Source of the DNA: Eucalyptus grandis
Taxonomy: Eukaryota; Streptophyta; Magnoliopsida; Myrtales; Myrtaceae
Reading direction: 5' to 3'
Assembly (NCBI RefSeq): GCF_016545825.1
Contig: NC_052616.1
Span: 10,478,001 to 10,542,000 of the forward strand
DNA: 64,000 nt
Numbering within the stretch: the first letter of the stretch is position 1; each line of letters begins with the position of its first letter. A program made the position numbers and the translations under genes. Shown here piece by piece: positions 11,633 to 27,272 of this stretch. The notes beneath the pieces are model-generated. The model ran no database searches and had not been told where the DNA came from. It saw only the letters and a list, made by a program, of their open reading frames with translations.

Positions 11633-12427
11633 GAATAAATTTGGCTACCTATATCGACTTTCGGAAAAGCATGAAATCTCATGTTTGATTTCAATTTGGT
11701 CCCTTGGAAGTTGAGAAAAATATATAAGTTACTTCTATTCGAATTCACAAACGCGTTTTCGATTGAATTGGAAGTTTTCCTCTACTTGAACACGAATTTA
11801 CCTGCAACAAGTACACGACCAAAAAATAAATATTGACTTCGCCTAAGTCATTCTAATAAAAGCCCTTTTGACCGAGAATGAAGATTGAATATTTCCGAAG
11901 GGTGACCGTGGACATCCGACGTCCAGGGTTGCTTAAATCATAATGTTAAGCGCGGTGCCAATTAGCAAAACTTAGCACTAAGAAAAAACTCAGTACAAGC
12001 AATATGGAATTTCTTGGAATTTAGAAAAAAATTGGGTTGCCTGTATCGACTTTCAAAATGCATGAAATCTCATGTTTAATTTCAATTTGATCCCTTGGAG
12101 GTCGGGAAAAATTTATAAGGTACTTCTATTCAAATTCACAAATGATTGACATGTTTTCGATTGAATTGAAAATTTCCGTTTGCTTGAACACGAATTCATG
12201 TGCAATAAGTACACTACCATAAATTAAATATTGACTTCAACTAAGTCATCCTAATAAAAGCCCTTTTGACCAAATGAAGATTGAATTTGTCCAAAGGGGT
12301 GACCGTGACCGTGGACATCTCACATTTGGGGTTGCTTGAATCATAATGTTGTGCGCAATGCTGATTAGCAAAGCTTAGCACTAAGAATACACTCGGCACA
12401 AGTGATATGGAATTTCTTATAATTTTG
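11633..12427. repeat. Direct tandem duplication of about 390 bp
   Basis: About 11636-12020 and about 12035-12425 align end to end. Shared landmarks are GCATGAAATCTCATGTTT, CAATATTGACTTC-like blocks, AATAAAAGCCCTTTTGACC, GGGTGACCGTG...GACATC, TTAGCACTAAGAA and ATATGGAATTTCTT. Substitutions and small indels are frequent; the second copy contains a doubled GACCGT. No protein frame is preserved between copies, so this looks like non-coding repeat DNA. Confidence 0.85.
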
Positions 12428-13269
12428 AGAACAATTTTAAAGGAGGAAGGAGGGAAGATCAATTGGGATTCACCAAGAGTATGCATGATAAAATTTTTGG
12501 AACATAAATTGATTTCTGGTCAGAAATTGATTTACGGCCAAAAATTGATTTCTTAAATTCTATTTCAGAAATTGAGAAGTTTAAAATTTTAGTTTCTGAT
12601 TTATTATTCAAATCTATTTTCTAGAATATAAATCTATTTCAAAAATAGAAAAATCAAATTGCGTTACCAAACGGTTTACATTCCAAACACATTCAGGAGA
12701 ATGAGAAATATAAAAATAAAGAAGTGAAAATTTTATTATGCGTGCCCTAATCATTGTAGAAATCATGATTATGCACTGGATTAAGGTTATATAAACATAC
12801 CGAGTCCTCTTCTTTTTTCCTCCTCTCTCCTTTATGCGTTTTATGTAATTGATCACAAGAAGTCACTTTGTCAAAAGTCTAGCCCACCATTCACTCGTTC
12901 ACGTCTTCTTTGCTCTCGTCCGGGTTTAAATAAAAAGAGATTTTCTTGATAAGTGTTCTAGGTGTTTGTCAAACATCTAATTTAAGAAATTTTATATTTT
13001 TTGATACACCAACCATTCTTGTGTGATGTGATGTGTAATCACTATTTTGGAAAGCACAACCCTAAAAAGTAAGGGCCTTTTTGTTTGGATTTAAACAAAA
13101 GTTAAAAGCACTTTCCGTTTCTTTCGGCAAAATTTAGGTATCGTGTAAAATTTATACATGAAGTGTTATGAAAGTTTTGGATCAATTTAAGGAAAAGGTA
13201 AAGTGTGTAGGGGCCCAGATTTGGATTAAGCATAAATCAAAAGGTAAATTGCAGAAGTCCATTCATGCA
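12428..13269. other. AT-rich spacer
   Basis: No gene seen. A TTGATTTC-containing motif is repeated several times near 12508-12600, resembling the termini of the TIR-like elements described elsewhere in the window. Confidence 0.4.
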
Positions 13270-13280
13270 AACCTTACAGA

Positions 13281-13488
13281 TTTTTTTTTTTTTTATCGTC
13301 CCTACTTTCTATTCCTACTCTACACTCATTCTCAGATTTTTGCCCCCGCTCTTTGCAGGGCGTGGGAGTTGAAACCCACTCGAAACTTACATGTCCCCAT
13401 CTCATCCCCCCGAGAAGGTGGGGATTTGAACCCTTCACCTCCCCTTTCCATGTTAGAATGGTGGCCATTGGGGCGAATCCCAATGGTT
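13281..13488 (-). mobile_element. tRNA-derived SINE, copy 1
   Basis: Read on the minus strand, this is a short element with an internal RNA polymerase III B box (GGTTCAAATCC, plus-strand complement near 13423-13433) and a terminal A run (plus-strand T run from 13281). Imperfect target-site duplications AACCTTACAGA (13270-13280) and AACCTTGCAGA (13489-13499) flank it. It matches the SINE at 38033-38246 over its length. No protein is encoded; such elements are moved by LINE machinery. Confidence 0.88.
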
Positions 13489-13499
13489 AACCTTGCAGA

Positions 13500-14270
13500 C
13501 TTTGATGCATAGGGGGACTTCATTTAAATTCGTCTATTTTCATAGATGAAAGGTTGCACTTGAATATTTTTTTGCCATCATTTTTTGATTTTGCATAGTT
13601 GTTTACTTGGAAATGTAACTTCCTTAAAGACAAAACAGCATCATTTGACCTTGAAAAAAAAATTGAATATTTTAGAAATACTAAAATTAAGAAATACAAA
13701 TATGAAAAAAAAAATCGAGAGAGGAAGATAGCAAGTAAGTAATGAGGAGGGTACACGTGGGGGGCAGCATCGACTCTCCCCTTCATTAACAAGGGCCAAC
13801 AATCCTTGCTAGGGTAGTGGCAAGAGCGATTGGCCCTCATCGATGACCTATTGAGGGTCGGTCGGCCTCACCATAACCCTGGCGAGGTTAGCAGACCCTT
13901 GCCTGCGAATAGTTTGCAACTCTCGTGCCCCTCGAAAATAGATCGACATCCTTATGTCTCATTTTACGTTCTTTTAATATAAAGTTTGGTTTTTATTTTT
14001 AATTTTTAAAAGGTGCTTCCATTGAAGCCACAATATGCCACGTGTTTACTAAAGAAAGGGAAAGTGATAAAAAGAAGTAGAAGATGCCACTTGCAGTTTT
14101 TTTGTCTTCTTAATAATGTGGCAAACAAAATTACTCAAGTGTTGACTGGGAGCAGCTTCTAGGATCGTACTCCACGAAAAAACTGTTTCAAAACTCAAGT
14201 GGTGAAGCGATACCAAACCCACCTTATTACATAATGTATTTTAATTAAAAGTACGTTAGTAACCAGTAAG
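13500..14270. other. AT-rich spacer with a GC-rich patch
   Basis: No gene. At 13760-13930 lies a GC-rich patch (GGGCCAACAATCC, GGTCGGCCTCACC, GGCGAGGTTAGC) like the cores of the TIR-type elements at 21.8, 28.6, 37.3 and 41.5 kb; it may be another degraded member. Confidence 0.4.
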
Positions 14271-14271
14271 G

Positions 14272-14323
14272 AAACTATACAGTTTTTTTTTTTTTTTTTT
14301 GCACGGAAAACTATACAGTTTTT
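14272..14323. repeat. Poly(T) insertion with duplicated target
   Basis: GAAACTATACAGTTTTT occurs at 14271-14287 and again, as GGAAAACTATACAGTTTTT, at 14305-14323, separated by a T run and GCAC. This is what a minimal or heavily 5'-truncated retroposed poly(A) insertion on the minus strand would leave. Confidence 0.55.
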
Positions 14324-16624
14324 AAGGTACCGTCTTTTTGGTTTCACGCAGCATATTGAAAATCCAGACATTTATCTATTCGTAATGGTTGTTAGCAAAA
14401 CCCGCACTCACCTCTACTGAGAAAAAGATTGTAAACTCGTGGTTCAAATTAAATAAAGAAAAGCGTAGCAAGTGTCATAACAACAAAAGTCACCAAGGCC
14501 AAACAGATAAATCAACATATATATATATACAATTTCGTGATTTGGTTTGGTTCCAAAAAATCAAATTGTACTAATAACATATAATAAGGTTCAATTTTTG
14601 AACTGTACACGAATTGTGCATCTACATGAGAAGAAGTTGTTTTGACTTGATTCAACCCATTTCATACGGGCTGGGTTCTCTAAAAAGAATATCTTGAATG
14701 ATCGCTCAAGGTGATAGTTATTAGCAGGTTTTCTTGCTCATAATACGATTCGAAGGTCTCGCTTATAAGACATGAGGCATGGTTTAAATAGTTAGGATGT
14801 TCAAAGTTAGTGATGATTGACCTGAGCAACTCTTTACAAGGCTCAAATAGGCTCTTGTCGAGGCAAAATCCAACAATGGGTGGGACTCCCTACAACAATA
14901 CTTTGTATTCCCTCCTATCTAAAAAGAAAAAAGATAGGATGGGATTTGGAGAGTCCGTTGGCTGTGAAGGTAGGCACTAGGAGTGAGTAGTTCAAAGTTC
15001 TATATAAGTTCTATTTGGAAATTGGAACTTACACATTGAAAGAGGTTCCTTATTTTTTGGAACCTAGAATTTACCTTGCATATCATAGAATCTGAAATCT
15101 ATATTGTCATAAGTTCTAAAATCGATTCAAAGGTTTACCTAGATTTCATCTATATTATTAATTGAACGATTTCAGTGAATTAAAATCTTTAAGGTACAAT
15201 TTACTGACCATATATCTCCAGAAACTCTCTACTATAATGAGGGGACTTATGCTTAGAACCAGGGAAAGAAGTCAAGTATGTCTTTTCATAGTGGGCAAAC
15301 TTCTTGCTCAAGCTCTTCAGGAATAGCCTTTTAACAGCATATTATTTAGAGATTCAGTTTGGAGCATAGAGTTACCAAAATGATAACATCTCCAACTAAC
15401 CGAGTTGCATTATTTATAAGATTCTACTAGGCTAGAGAAAAAAGAGGTGTTTAGAGAGATATTGAAAATTCTCACAAACAGGCGCTTTACTTTAAGGGAC
15501 TTTACCCAACGCATTACATCATCTTTGCCTTTACAATTAACACTTTAATAGTGTTTTTCTCACAATAAATCTTCACAATTGTCACAAAACACATCATCTC
15601 CTGAAAATTCTCAAGAACTCTCGCATTTATCACGTTGTTGAAGACTTTATGATCTCTTTTGAGTATTTTTTGATACTCTTTAAATCTCCAATCAATCCTT
15701 TTATTTGTAGTGGTAGATCTCCATCCAAATTAGAAATCACGCCTAATCCTAATCACCTCTTAATTAGAATTTTTTTTGATTTATTGAATTTCTCTAATTT
15801 AGGCAATCACCAGAATTATATCATGATATTCTTCCTAAATAAGACTAATTCTTATCTAGATTTATTCCTTTTCAGCATCCTACCATAATAAGACTCATTT
15901 CCTATTATGTAATATTGATAAGTAATATTCAAGTTATTCTAAATTGACTCCTGAATATGATGGGTTACTCCCAAAAAAAATATAATAGCCCTCCGCACTT
16001 GGGTGAGGCGGAGCGCGGCTTCAGAATTCGCTCAAGTCTTTCAACCTAGTCTTTCAATCGACTGCTGGCACTATACCTCGGTTGAAAGACTCGAGCGGAA
16101 CAAAGAAGTGAGAGATGGTTTCAATAGTTGGGATGCTCGAAGTTAGTGACGGCAGTAACCAAACAAGAAACGTCGAAGAAAGGAATGGCTTTTTCCTAGA
16201 TCTGCGCTGCGCTGTAGAACTACTGTTGACCGTTCCCAGCAGCTCCATCCAGTTACATCCGAAATGACCGTCTTTTCTGTTCCTCTACAGCGTCACTCAT
16301 TACAGCCGCCTCGTTTGACTTTTCGTCCCTCCCTCGTTCTAATCCCTCGACATCCTCAACCCACCTTCCTTTTCGCGTCCATAAAATTCAAACTCTCAAT
16401 TTATATATATTTATCAGCGCAATATTCATTCATTCAAGGATCTCATTGACAGCATTTGAATTTCTCCTTTAAAAATGACTCGTGATTCGTACTCAACAGC
16501 TTTTCTTTTCATTTTCAGTACATCGATCACGCATGATGCAAGAAAATCATCACTTTGAAGTCAACCGTTTTTTGCATCTGCATATATATAGTAAGTGCGC
16601 GAGGCCTGTTATTGAAATCCTGTA
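14324..16624. other. AT-rich intergenic spacer
   Basis: No gene recognised. A TA dinucleotide run sits near 14517-14530. About 45 bases around GGTTTAAATAGTTAGGATG (14778-14815) recur diverged around GGTTTCAATAGTTGGGATG (16114-16150), a dispersed repeat. Open frames at 15649-15888 and 16264-16449 are without motifs. Confidence 0.45.
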
Positions 16625-16631
16625 TTCATAA

Positions 16632-17287
16632 TCTATGTGGCACGGACACTTTCCGAAAGCTTTCGTGTCGCTCCAAGCCTTCATGTTGTGTCCGACACTC
16701 CGACACGTGTCCAACACGCTCCGACACATCCCGACACGCTCTGACACGCGGTTAACGAGTGTCGAAAAATCCAACACGCGGTAAACTCTCTCCGATATGC
16801 GAGTCCAGAATTTCGATACGCGATTCCGACACGCACGGGGTTAATTTTAAAAATTTCTAATACTTGTGGGGTCAAAAGAAGTAATAAAAATGCTATAAAT
16901 ATACACGCACGGGGTCATTTTTTTTTTTTTTTTTCAGTTGTTTTTTCAGAATTGTTTTAGTTTTTTAAAAATCTTTTACTATGAAAGAAGTAATAAAAAA
17001 ATGCTATATATGATAAATAAATAAATTTAAAAACATCTTTTCAGCATTTTTCTTTAAACAATGTTTTTTCCTCTAAGTTTTATGTATTATCGTAACAAAT
17101 TAAAATAATGAATGATATTATTTAATATTTTTCATGTAAATTAATTCTAGGTTATTATTATTATTTATATATATATAAATATATTTAATATATAACGTAT
17201 TGGAACGTGTCGAAATTTTCTATTTTCGAAGTGACGTGTCGGCGTGTCGTGTAGGTGTGCGGTGTCGCGTGTCAGTCTTTACATAGT
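16632..17287. repeat. Foldback element rich in CGACACG/CGTGTCG
   Basis: The left arm (about 16632-16835) carries many CGACACG or CAACACG heptamers; the right arm (about 17205-17287) carries the complementary CGTGTCG series. The outer ends read CTATGTGGCACGGACAC on the left and, in complement, CTATGTAAAGACTGACACG on the right. The middle (16850-17200) is very AT-rich. This is the shape of a non-autonomous foldback or MITE-like transposon; no transposase is present. Confidence 0.65.
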
Positions 17288-17927
17288 TCATAACTTGCTG
17301 GTTGTCTCTTTTTCTTCTTCGTTTTTTTATTGCTTTTTTTTGCTGGGTGCCACTCGCTGTTCAAAATACGCCCTGCTGATTCTCGACCGTTCTCGTGCTG
17401 CTCCCCAGAGGCCCCGCCATGCAAAGAGACGAGACTGAACAGGATGATAGCGCGCCGATTAGGACATGCGAACTGAAAATGGAAGCAATCATGCAATTCA
17501 TTCATACACGCGGATTCTGATGATGCGAAAAGCCGTGTCATGTCGAGTCAAGAAATACCCTTTTTTTTTTGTTTTGCTTCGCAGAGCTTCAATTTTACTC
17601 TGGCATTCGAACGTCAGAGGAAGCTCCCAAGGAGCTAGCAATGAATCTTACTCATTTATTTATCCTCTTGTATGCTTCCCTCGTCGGAATATTTAATGCT
17701 GTCATAATTGTGGCGACCATATAATAATGCAGGGGAGACCCGATACGTTGCCAGCTTAAATGTGCGCGAGCAAGCACGACTCTTTCTGTGACTACCCTCT
17801 TGACCCCTTCGATCGTTCCCCTGATCCTGATCCAGATTCGACCGTAAAGATGTGATCTTTCCTTCTTTCTCCGAGGTGGGTTTCTCGCGCCGGAGTCGGT
17901 GGTGCTTCGACGAGAGAGAGATCGGAA
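17288..17927 (+). promoter_or_regulatory. Upstream region of the ankyrin gene
   Basis: There is no separate gene here. A TATA-like TATAATAA at 17720-17727 lies about 200 bases before the start codon, a plausible core promoter. T-rich tracts occur at 17307-17340 and 17560-17572. Assignment is by position only. Confidence 0.35.
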
Positions 17928-20900
17928 ATGGGGAGGCGCGGATTCGTCAGCGGGCGAGATAGGGACGGGCTCGCATTGGTTTCGGAGAGGCTGATAGAGG
18001 CGGCGCTGAATGGCGATGCTGGGACGGTGAGCGAGTGCTTGGAGAGCGAGGCTGTGGACGTGAATTACATAGGGACGGTGAGGCTGAGGGTGAGGTGCAC
18101 CGAGAGCTTGCTGAGGGAAGAGGAGGCGGATGAGGTTGAGATCGAGGTCAGGGACTTCGTGACCGATGTCACGCCCCTGTTTGCGGCTGCGCACTCTGGT
18201 CATCTGGACATCGCGAGGAAGCTCCTGGTAAGATTTCGCGACTCGTTCTTGCCTTGCTCTGTTTCTCTGTCTTAGTTTTCCTGTTAGTGGGGTACGTGCT
18301 TGTGGTTCTATTGAGATTTTTTTCCTTCCTGGCGTTCGTCATAATGTTCCTCAATTTCAAAGTGATAGCCATGGATACGGGAAGTAGCTATCACGAACCG
18401 AACCGTAGAGATGTTCTTGCCTTTCGCTGACTTTGAAGGTGAACATCTGATTAAGGATGAAGTTGGACAAAGTGAGGTCCCCACTCGAAGATTATGCAGC
18501 TTTCGTTTTCGTTTGCCAATTCGGGCTTTCGAGGATTTTTCTTTTTGACCTTATTTTCCTTGCTAATATCCAATGAGAGAGAATTTAAGCTAGCAAAGCT
18601 TTCGTTTTCATTTGCTGATTCGGGTTTTCGATGAATTAATACTAGCTTGCTTCATTGAAAGGGAAAATCCGTTATGGATGTCTCTCTAAGAAACATTTGG
18701 ATACTGAACGTCTACTGAGTGTTCTATAGGTGGAGATGCTGGTCGGTTTTCGATTTGGCAGAATTTTCTGATCACTAAAGATAGAGAAATGAAAATTTGG
18801 TGAAGTGATGAGCAAAGCATCTTCATTATTGCTTTGTGACTGCCTCGTTTCGCAGGGAGAGAATTTGTGTCATGTAGAGATTCTTCTTGAGCCGTTTTGT
18901 AATCCATCTTTTTGTTGTAGTCAGCTGGAGCAGATGTTAATGTGGAACTTTTTCGAGGCTATGCAACCACTGCCGCCGCTCGAGAAGGCCATTGTGCCAT
19001 CCTTGACATGCTCGTCAAGGCAGGGGCATCTAAATTGGCATGTGAACGTGCGTTGATGGAAGCTTGCCTATCTGGTCAGGCCGAAGCTGCTGAGCTGCTA
19101 ATATGCTCCGAGATGATTGGACCTGATGTGGCTCAACATGCGATTGTATCTGCAAGCTGCAAAGGCTTTGTTGATGTTGTTTCAAAATTAGTCAAGGTAT
19201 GCATTAATCTACTCTTACTAGTCATTTGGCTTCTCTATGACATGTTACTGACGAATTGATGATCTTGCTCCTACAGAGTGGGGTCGACATTGATTGCACC
19301 GATAGGGTTCTCTTGCGCTCCCTGAAGCCTTCATTGCATGCTAACGTAGACTGTTCGCCATTAGTGGCTGCAATTGTTAGCCGGCAAGTGGCTATGGTTC
19401 AATATCTGTTAGAGGTAACGTTGTACTTAATTCGCAGTACGTTTCTCATTGGTGGTTTCTCTAGACACGGTGGTAATACATGTTGCCTTGGCTGAACTGG
19501 AGTACGCAGTCACTGTTGGTCTTCATTTGCGTGGACTTATCTTTTGTTGCTCGTCATTGCTTACGTGTGCTTAATTAAAAAATGTAAGCCACCAATCACA
19601 CATGGAGCATGCTCCTTCCCATGTTTAGTAGCATCTTCATCACCCCATTTGGCTTATTTTTCGAGTTTAAAGGTCTTAATTTTGCATTTCTGTGCTGATG
19701 AGAAAGCTTCGTCTTCTAACGGCTAATCATATGTTTGCAACTTTTAGGCAGATGCAAAAACCGGTCGATACGTTAGGCTCAGTGCTTGGTCTTGGGACAT
19801 CTTCTCTGGTGAGGAACTGAGAGTCGGTGCATGCTTGGGGGAGCCCTACAACGAAGCATGGTGTGCAGTTGAGTACTATGAAGCAACCGGCCAAATCCTA
19901 CGGCTCCTGCTTCATCACGATAACTTGTTCCTCACAAGCCAACTACAAGGAAGAACCCTTCTTTCCTATGCCATCCTCTGCCAAAACCAAGAGGCGGTTT
20001 CCTTGCTTCTTGAGGCGGGAGCTGATGCTGAGTTCCCAATAAAGACCGAGAAGGGACACGAATCTCGTCCGATTCACTTGGCTGCTAGAGTTGGTTGTCC
20101 TTCCATTTTAAAACAATTGGTTGAGCATGGATGCGATGTTGACTCAAGGACTGAATCTGGGAACACAGCATTGATGATTGCTGCCCTATTTGATCAACCG
20201 GAATGCTTCGTTGAACTAATTACTGCCGGTGCTGATCTGGGTCTAGTCAATAATACCGGAGAAAGCGCTGTATCTTTGGCAAAGAGAAGTGCTTTTGCTT
20301 CCTCTTTGTCCAATATTTTCGGGCAAGCAATCACTGCTCGAGAAAAAATCTATTCCAGCAGCCTGGAGGTCTTCTCCCCGCTCCATTTTGCCTCGGGATA
20401 TGGAAATGTGGAAATTCTGCAGAAAATCCTTCGAAGTTCAATGGACAGTATAGATAAGCACGACAATTCAGGTTTGACACCAATCCTGGCTGCTGCAAAA
20501 GTCGGCCACACTGAGGTATTTTGCCACCTCATTGAGTCGGGTGCTGACATCAGTGTCAAGAGCCGGGATGGACAGATGGTCGCATCAATCCTTCAACATC
20601 ACACCTATGCCAGTTTGAGGATTCGGTTTGAAGAGATATTGCTTGATGCAGTCTTGTCACAAACTCTGAAAGGCTACTCAGAGTTCCGAGCCCTTCACTT
20701 TGCTGCACGTACTGGAAACTTGCCTGCGGTAGGCCAGCTCTTGAAGATGGGTTATCCTGTGAACTCTTTGGAAGAGAGCGGGCATTCACCTTTAATGCTC
20801 GCGGCAAAGGAAGGGAATGCCGAAGCTTGCAAGCTGTTACTACTACACGGGGCTGACTGTGGAATCCTGAACCATAGAGGTGAGACAGCCCTCCATCTTG

Positions 20901-21328
20901 CTAGGAAAAACAGTAAAAGCAAGGCAGCAGAGGAAGTGATTTTGGACCATTTGGCTCAATCTCACGTGCTTCTGGGCGAGGAGCTACTCAAGCATACTAG
21001 AGAAGGAAGGGGCTCACCACATTTAAAGGGTGTTAGGATGCTGAAAACGGGTCTGTTAACGTGGGGGACGTCTAGCAAGAGAAATGTGGCGTGTAAGGAG
21101 GCCATGGCAGGGCCTAGTGGGAGCTTCCTGAAGAACCGGAGGAAGAAGATGGCTGACGAGAACGGTACGCTTTTTAGGGTGGTGACTGAGACTGGGAGAG
21201 AGATTCACTTTGAGGCAAGGTCTTCTACAAATATGGCACTGTGGGTACGGGGTGTCAATCTTGTGTCAAAGGAGGCATCTTCTGGTGACTGGCCATCGAA
21301 TTCATCTGCCAAGTATGCAATAAGATAG
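17928..21328 (+). CDS. Ankyrin-repeat protein, four exons, 764 aa
   Basis: Exons 17928-18227, 18921-19196, 19277-19414 and 19748-21328, all with GT-AG introns between complete codons, give an uninterrupted 764-residue frame. Ankyrin repeats fill most of it; clear ones are TPLFAAAHSGHLDIARKLL (exon 1), RPIHLAARVGCPSILKQLVEHG, NTALMIAALFDQPECFVELI, SPLHFASGYGNVEILQKIL, TPILAAAKVGHTEVFCHLI, RALHFAARTGNLPAVGQLL, SPLMLAAKEGNAEACKLLL and TALHLARK. The last part (about 711-745, GTLFRVVTETGREIHFEA...ALWVRGVNLVS) resembles the end of a PH-like module. No transmembrane segment, RING or kinase domain is seen, so it is probably a soluble scaffold; partners unknown. Start: first ATG of the frame, with basic MGRR N-terminus. 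Confidence 0.9.
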
Positions 21329-21473
21329 AAACGGGGGATCAGGACAGCAATGAGGCAGCGTGTTGGTCTTCCAGTATGTAAAATTTGCACTAATTACTGT
21401 ACAATGCCGAGCTGTTTCTGAAGCTGCTATAGAAAAATCTTGGTCGATTGCGTGATATTGCAAAACTGGTTGA
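21329..21473 (+). other. 3' UTR region of the ankyrin gene
   Basis: Non-coding sequence after TAG at 21326-21328. It ends where the segmental duplication begins (about 21474, TTGAGAAGTCAGTGTTC). Confidence 0.5.
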
Positions 21474-21514
21474 GAAGTCAGTGTTCAGTTTCTAACAATA
21501 TTTCTGGATCAAAG

Positions 21515-22262
21515 TTAGGGGGCGTATAGTAACCATTCTGTTTCGGGAACAATTTCGATTAGAAATGATTTTTTTTTATTCTATTTCTGGGAACAATTTC
21601 AAAATATTTTAAGGCGTTTGGTAACCGTTTAAAATTTATATTTTCGAAATAAAATTGGGTTTGGCACCATATTAAAACTTTATACTCCAAATTATTTTCT
21701 TTAAAATTTTTAATAATTTTATCATTTTTTCTTTTCTTCTTTTCTTTCCCTTCTTCTTCTCCTTCAACCTTCGGTTGGTCGCTAACCTAGTGATGATCGG
21801 CAACCGACGGATGAGGGCCGGCAACCTTGCCAAAGCATTGTTGGCCCTTGGTGAGGCCACGCCTTGTTGGCCGAGCCTCGTCGGCACCGGGCGAGGCTTG
21901 CCGGTGATGGGCGAGCCTCCAATGAGCTAGCAGGACCTTGGCCTAGCTTGGCGAGCCTCCGGCGAGGTCGCCGGATCTTGTTCAACTAGTCATCGGCAAC
22001 CGGCAATAGTGGGCAGAGGGCAGCGGCAGTGGTGGTGGTGGCGGTGGAAGAAGAAGAGAGAAGGAAGAAGAACTAGAAGAAAAGAAGAGAGATGAGAAAA
22101 AATGGGTTGGCTTGATTGGAATTGTTCTCGAGAGCAAAAAAATCAATTTTTTTTTTACTTTCCAATTTTAGTCAAAATCTATTCTCGCAAACAAATTTAT
22201 TTTCTAGAATAAAAAATTTCCCAAATGGATTTCTATTCCAAATCTACTATCGGCAATTTACA
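21515..22262. mobile_element. Non-autonomous TIR-like element with GC-rich core, copy 1
   Basis: AT-rich ends carrying GTTTGGTAACC-type and TCTAGAATA/TTCTATTCC motifs surround a GC-rich core (21830-21990) made of GAGGC/GCCTC words. Related structures occur at 28320-28975, about 34430-34950 and 41171-42123. No transposase frame is present. Exact ends and target duplication could not be defined. Confidence 0.45.
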
Positions 22263-23427
22263 CTGTTTATATTGAAGTTTTTGGTTTGGAGGTCTGGGCC
22301 CCCTGTAAACCCTCCGTGGATCTTCCCCCAGTGCATCATTAGGAGATTCTAGATGAATTACTCGCTTCTTGTGGCTAAACCTTGTGGTTAAGCATGATGT
22401 TTTATGTAGGTTTCTTTCTACCTGCTATCTTTTTTGGAGGAGTATGCTTCTCATATCTGTTTCTGTGAACCAAAAATAATTTTATTATGCTTTTGGAATG
22501 TATGTTGAAGAATATAAGCAGCTCTCATCAAAAACAGTCATGAAATCTCGATATTCCGGATCACTGTCTGAACCCTGCCAGGGGAATTGATATCTTGAAG
22601 AACAGAGACTAATAAAGCCTCATACATATAACTCTGGATGCATGACGGTGTTTTGAAAATACAATTGATTAACCATCTCGACTGTGCATGTGAACAGTGG
22701 AATTCCTGGCGATTATTCGGTCTGGTATTGCACGATCCGCAAAAGTTAAATTAGATGGACTCGTTTATAGGCGTGGTAGATCGATGGTGCCAATCTAGTG
22801 CAAGGGACACGTAGGAAATGGGGTTAGTTTCACCCACTTTTTTATAAGCTATTCATCTTCATATTCTTCAAGGTGAATACTGTCTGAGGAGAAATACTCT
22901 TTTACGCATAAAGGGATAATGAAAGTCTGTGGTCTGGCCTTCACTCCTCATTCTTGAAGCCAAGAAAACCCCCGTTAGCGTCACCTTTTAAGATAAGTGA
23001 CCCTTAAAACTTTAAGGGACCTTTAAACTTGGAGGCCCTTGTACGACCAAACTCTGTTTTTACTGCATATTATTTCCTATATTCGTGCCCTTTATTGTTG
23101 TTTACTCAGTGGGATCTTGAACAAGAACCACCCCTTCAAATTGTGGCCTTGATCACTAAGCAACATGTTCAAATCAGGAGCGAGGTCATTATCTGGTTTG
23201 ACCTTACTTGGTTTCCACATCTTTTGAATTCTTGGTGTGGATTGCACTGCTTTTGTGCTTGACCTTGCAAGCTCCCCTTCAAGGATACTTAAAGTGGGCA
23301 TTGTCGCTCTCTATCGCATCGAGTTTCTATATTGGGTAGTTGCTAAAGCAGCAAGCGATCGATCTCACGATCCTGATATTCACTTCATCTCTTTGTCAAA
23401 ATCACGAAACACCGGCAACACACCACG
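22263..23427 (+). promoter_or_regulatory. Upstream region of subtilase copy 1
   Basis: About 1.2 kb conserved in copy 2 (29076-30225). No gene is recognised; the 77-codon frame at 23029-23262 is present in both copies but has no motif. The promoter must lie here, but no single TATA box is convincing. Confidence 0.35.
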
Positions 23428-26905
<3,478 letters not shown>

Positions 26906-26951
26906 TAAGGCTCAAGTGGCATCGTTCGCGCATTGTAATCCTAACGAAGCA

Positions 26952-26957
26952 AATAAA
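26952..26957 (+). terminator. Polyadenylation signal of subtilase copy 1
   Basis: AATAAA, 46 bases after the stop codon and kept in copy 2 at 33763-33768. Canonical plant near-upstream element in the expected place. Confidence 0.5.
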
Positions 26958-27272
26958 AAATCGCGTTCGCTTTCGATTGACATGGCGGCTGCATCTGCGA
27001 GCTATTTCCAGAGCCGCGCGTATTTTCTGACTACGACGAAATGTCAGGCCATCCATTGAGCCGACTCGAGTAATTAAAATGCCTTCAAGTTCAAAACGGC
27101 CATTGCAGCTTCAATCGACGGTCGACAGCTAACAGCAGGATGAGCACACCAAAGCCCCGCGATCATCAAGGCCTTCGCCTGTTTCTTGTCGAAATCTGTG
27201 TTTGACTGCGTGCTTTAGTGTGGTGTCTGGATTAGTTCGTGTTGAATTCATAGTTCTACATCGATGTTGCAG

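Noticed and set aside
13423..13433. tRNA gene suggested by a B-box-like GGTTCAAATCC
   Set aside because: The surrounding sequence does not fold as a tRNA and the whole unit has a SINE layout with A tail and target duplications.
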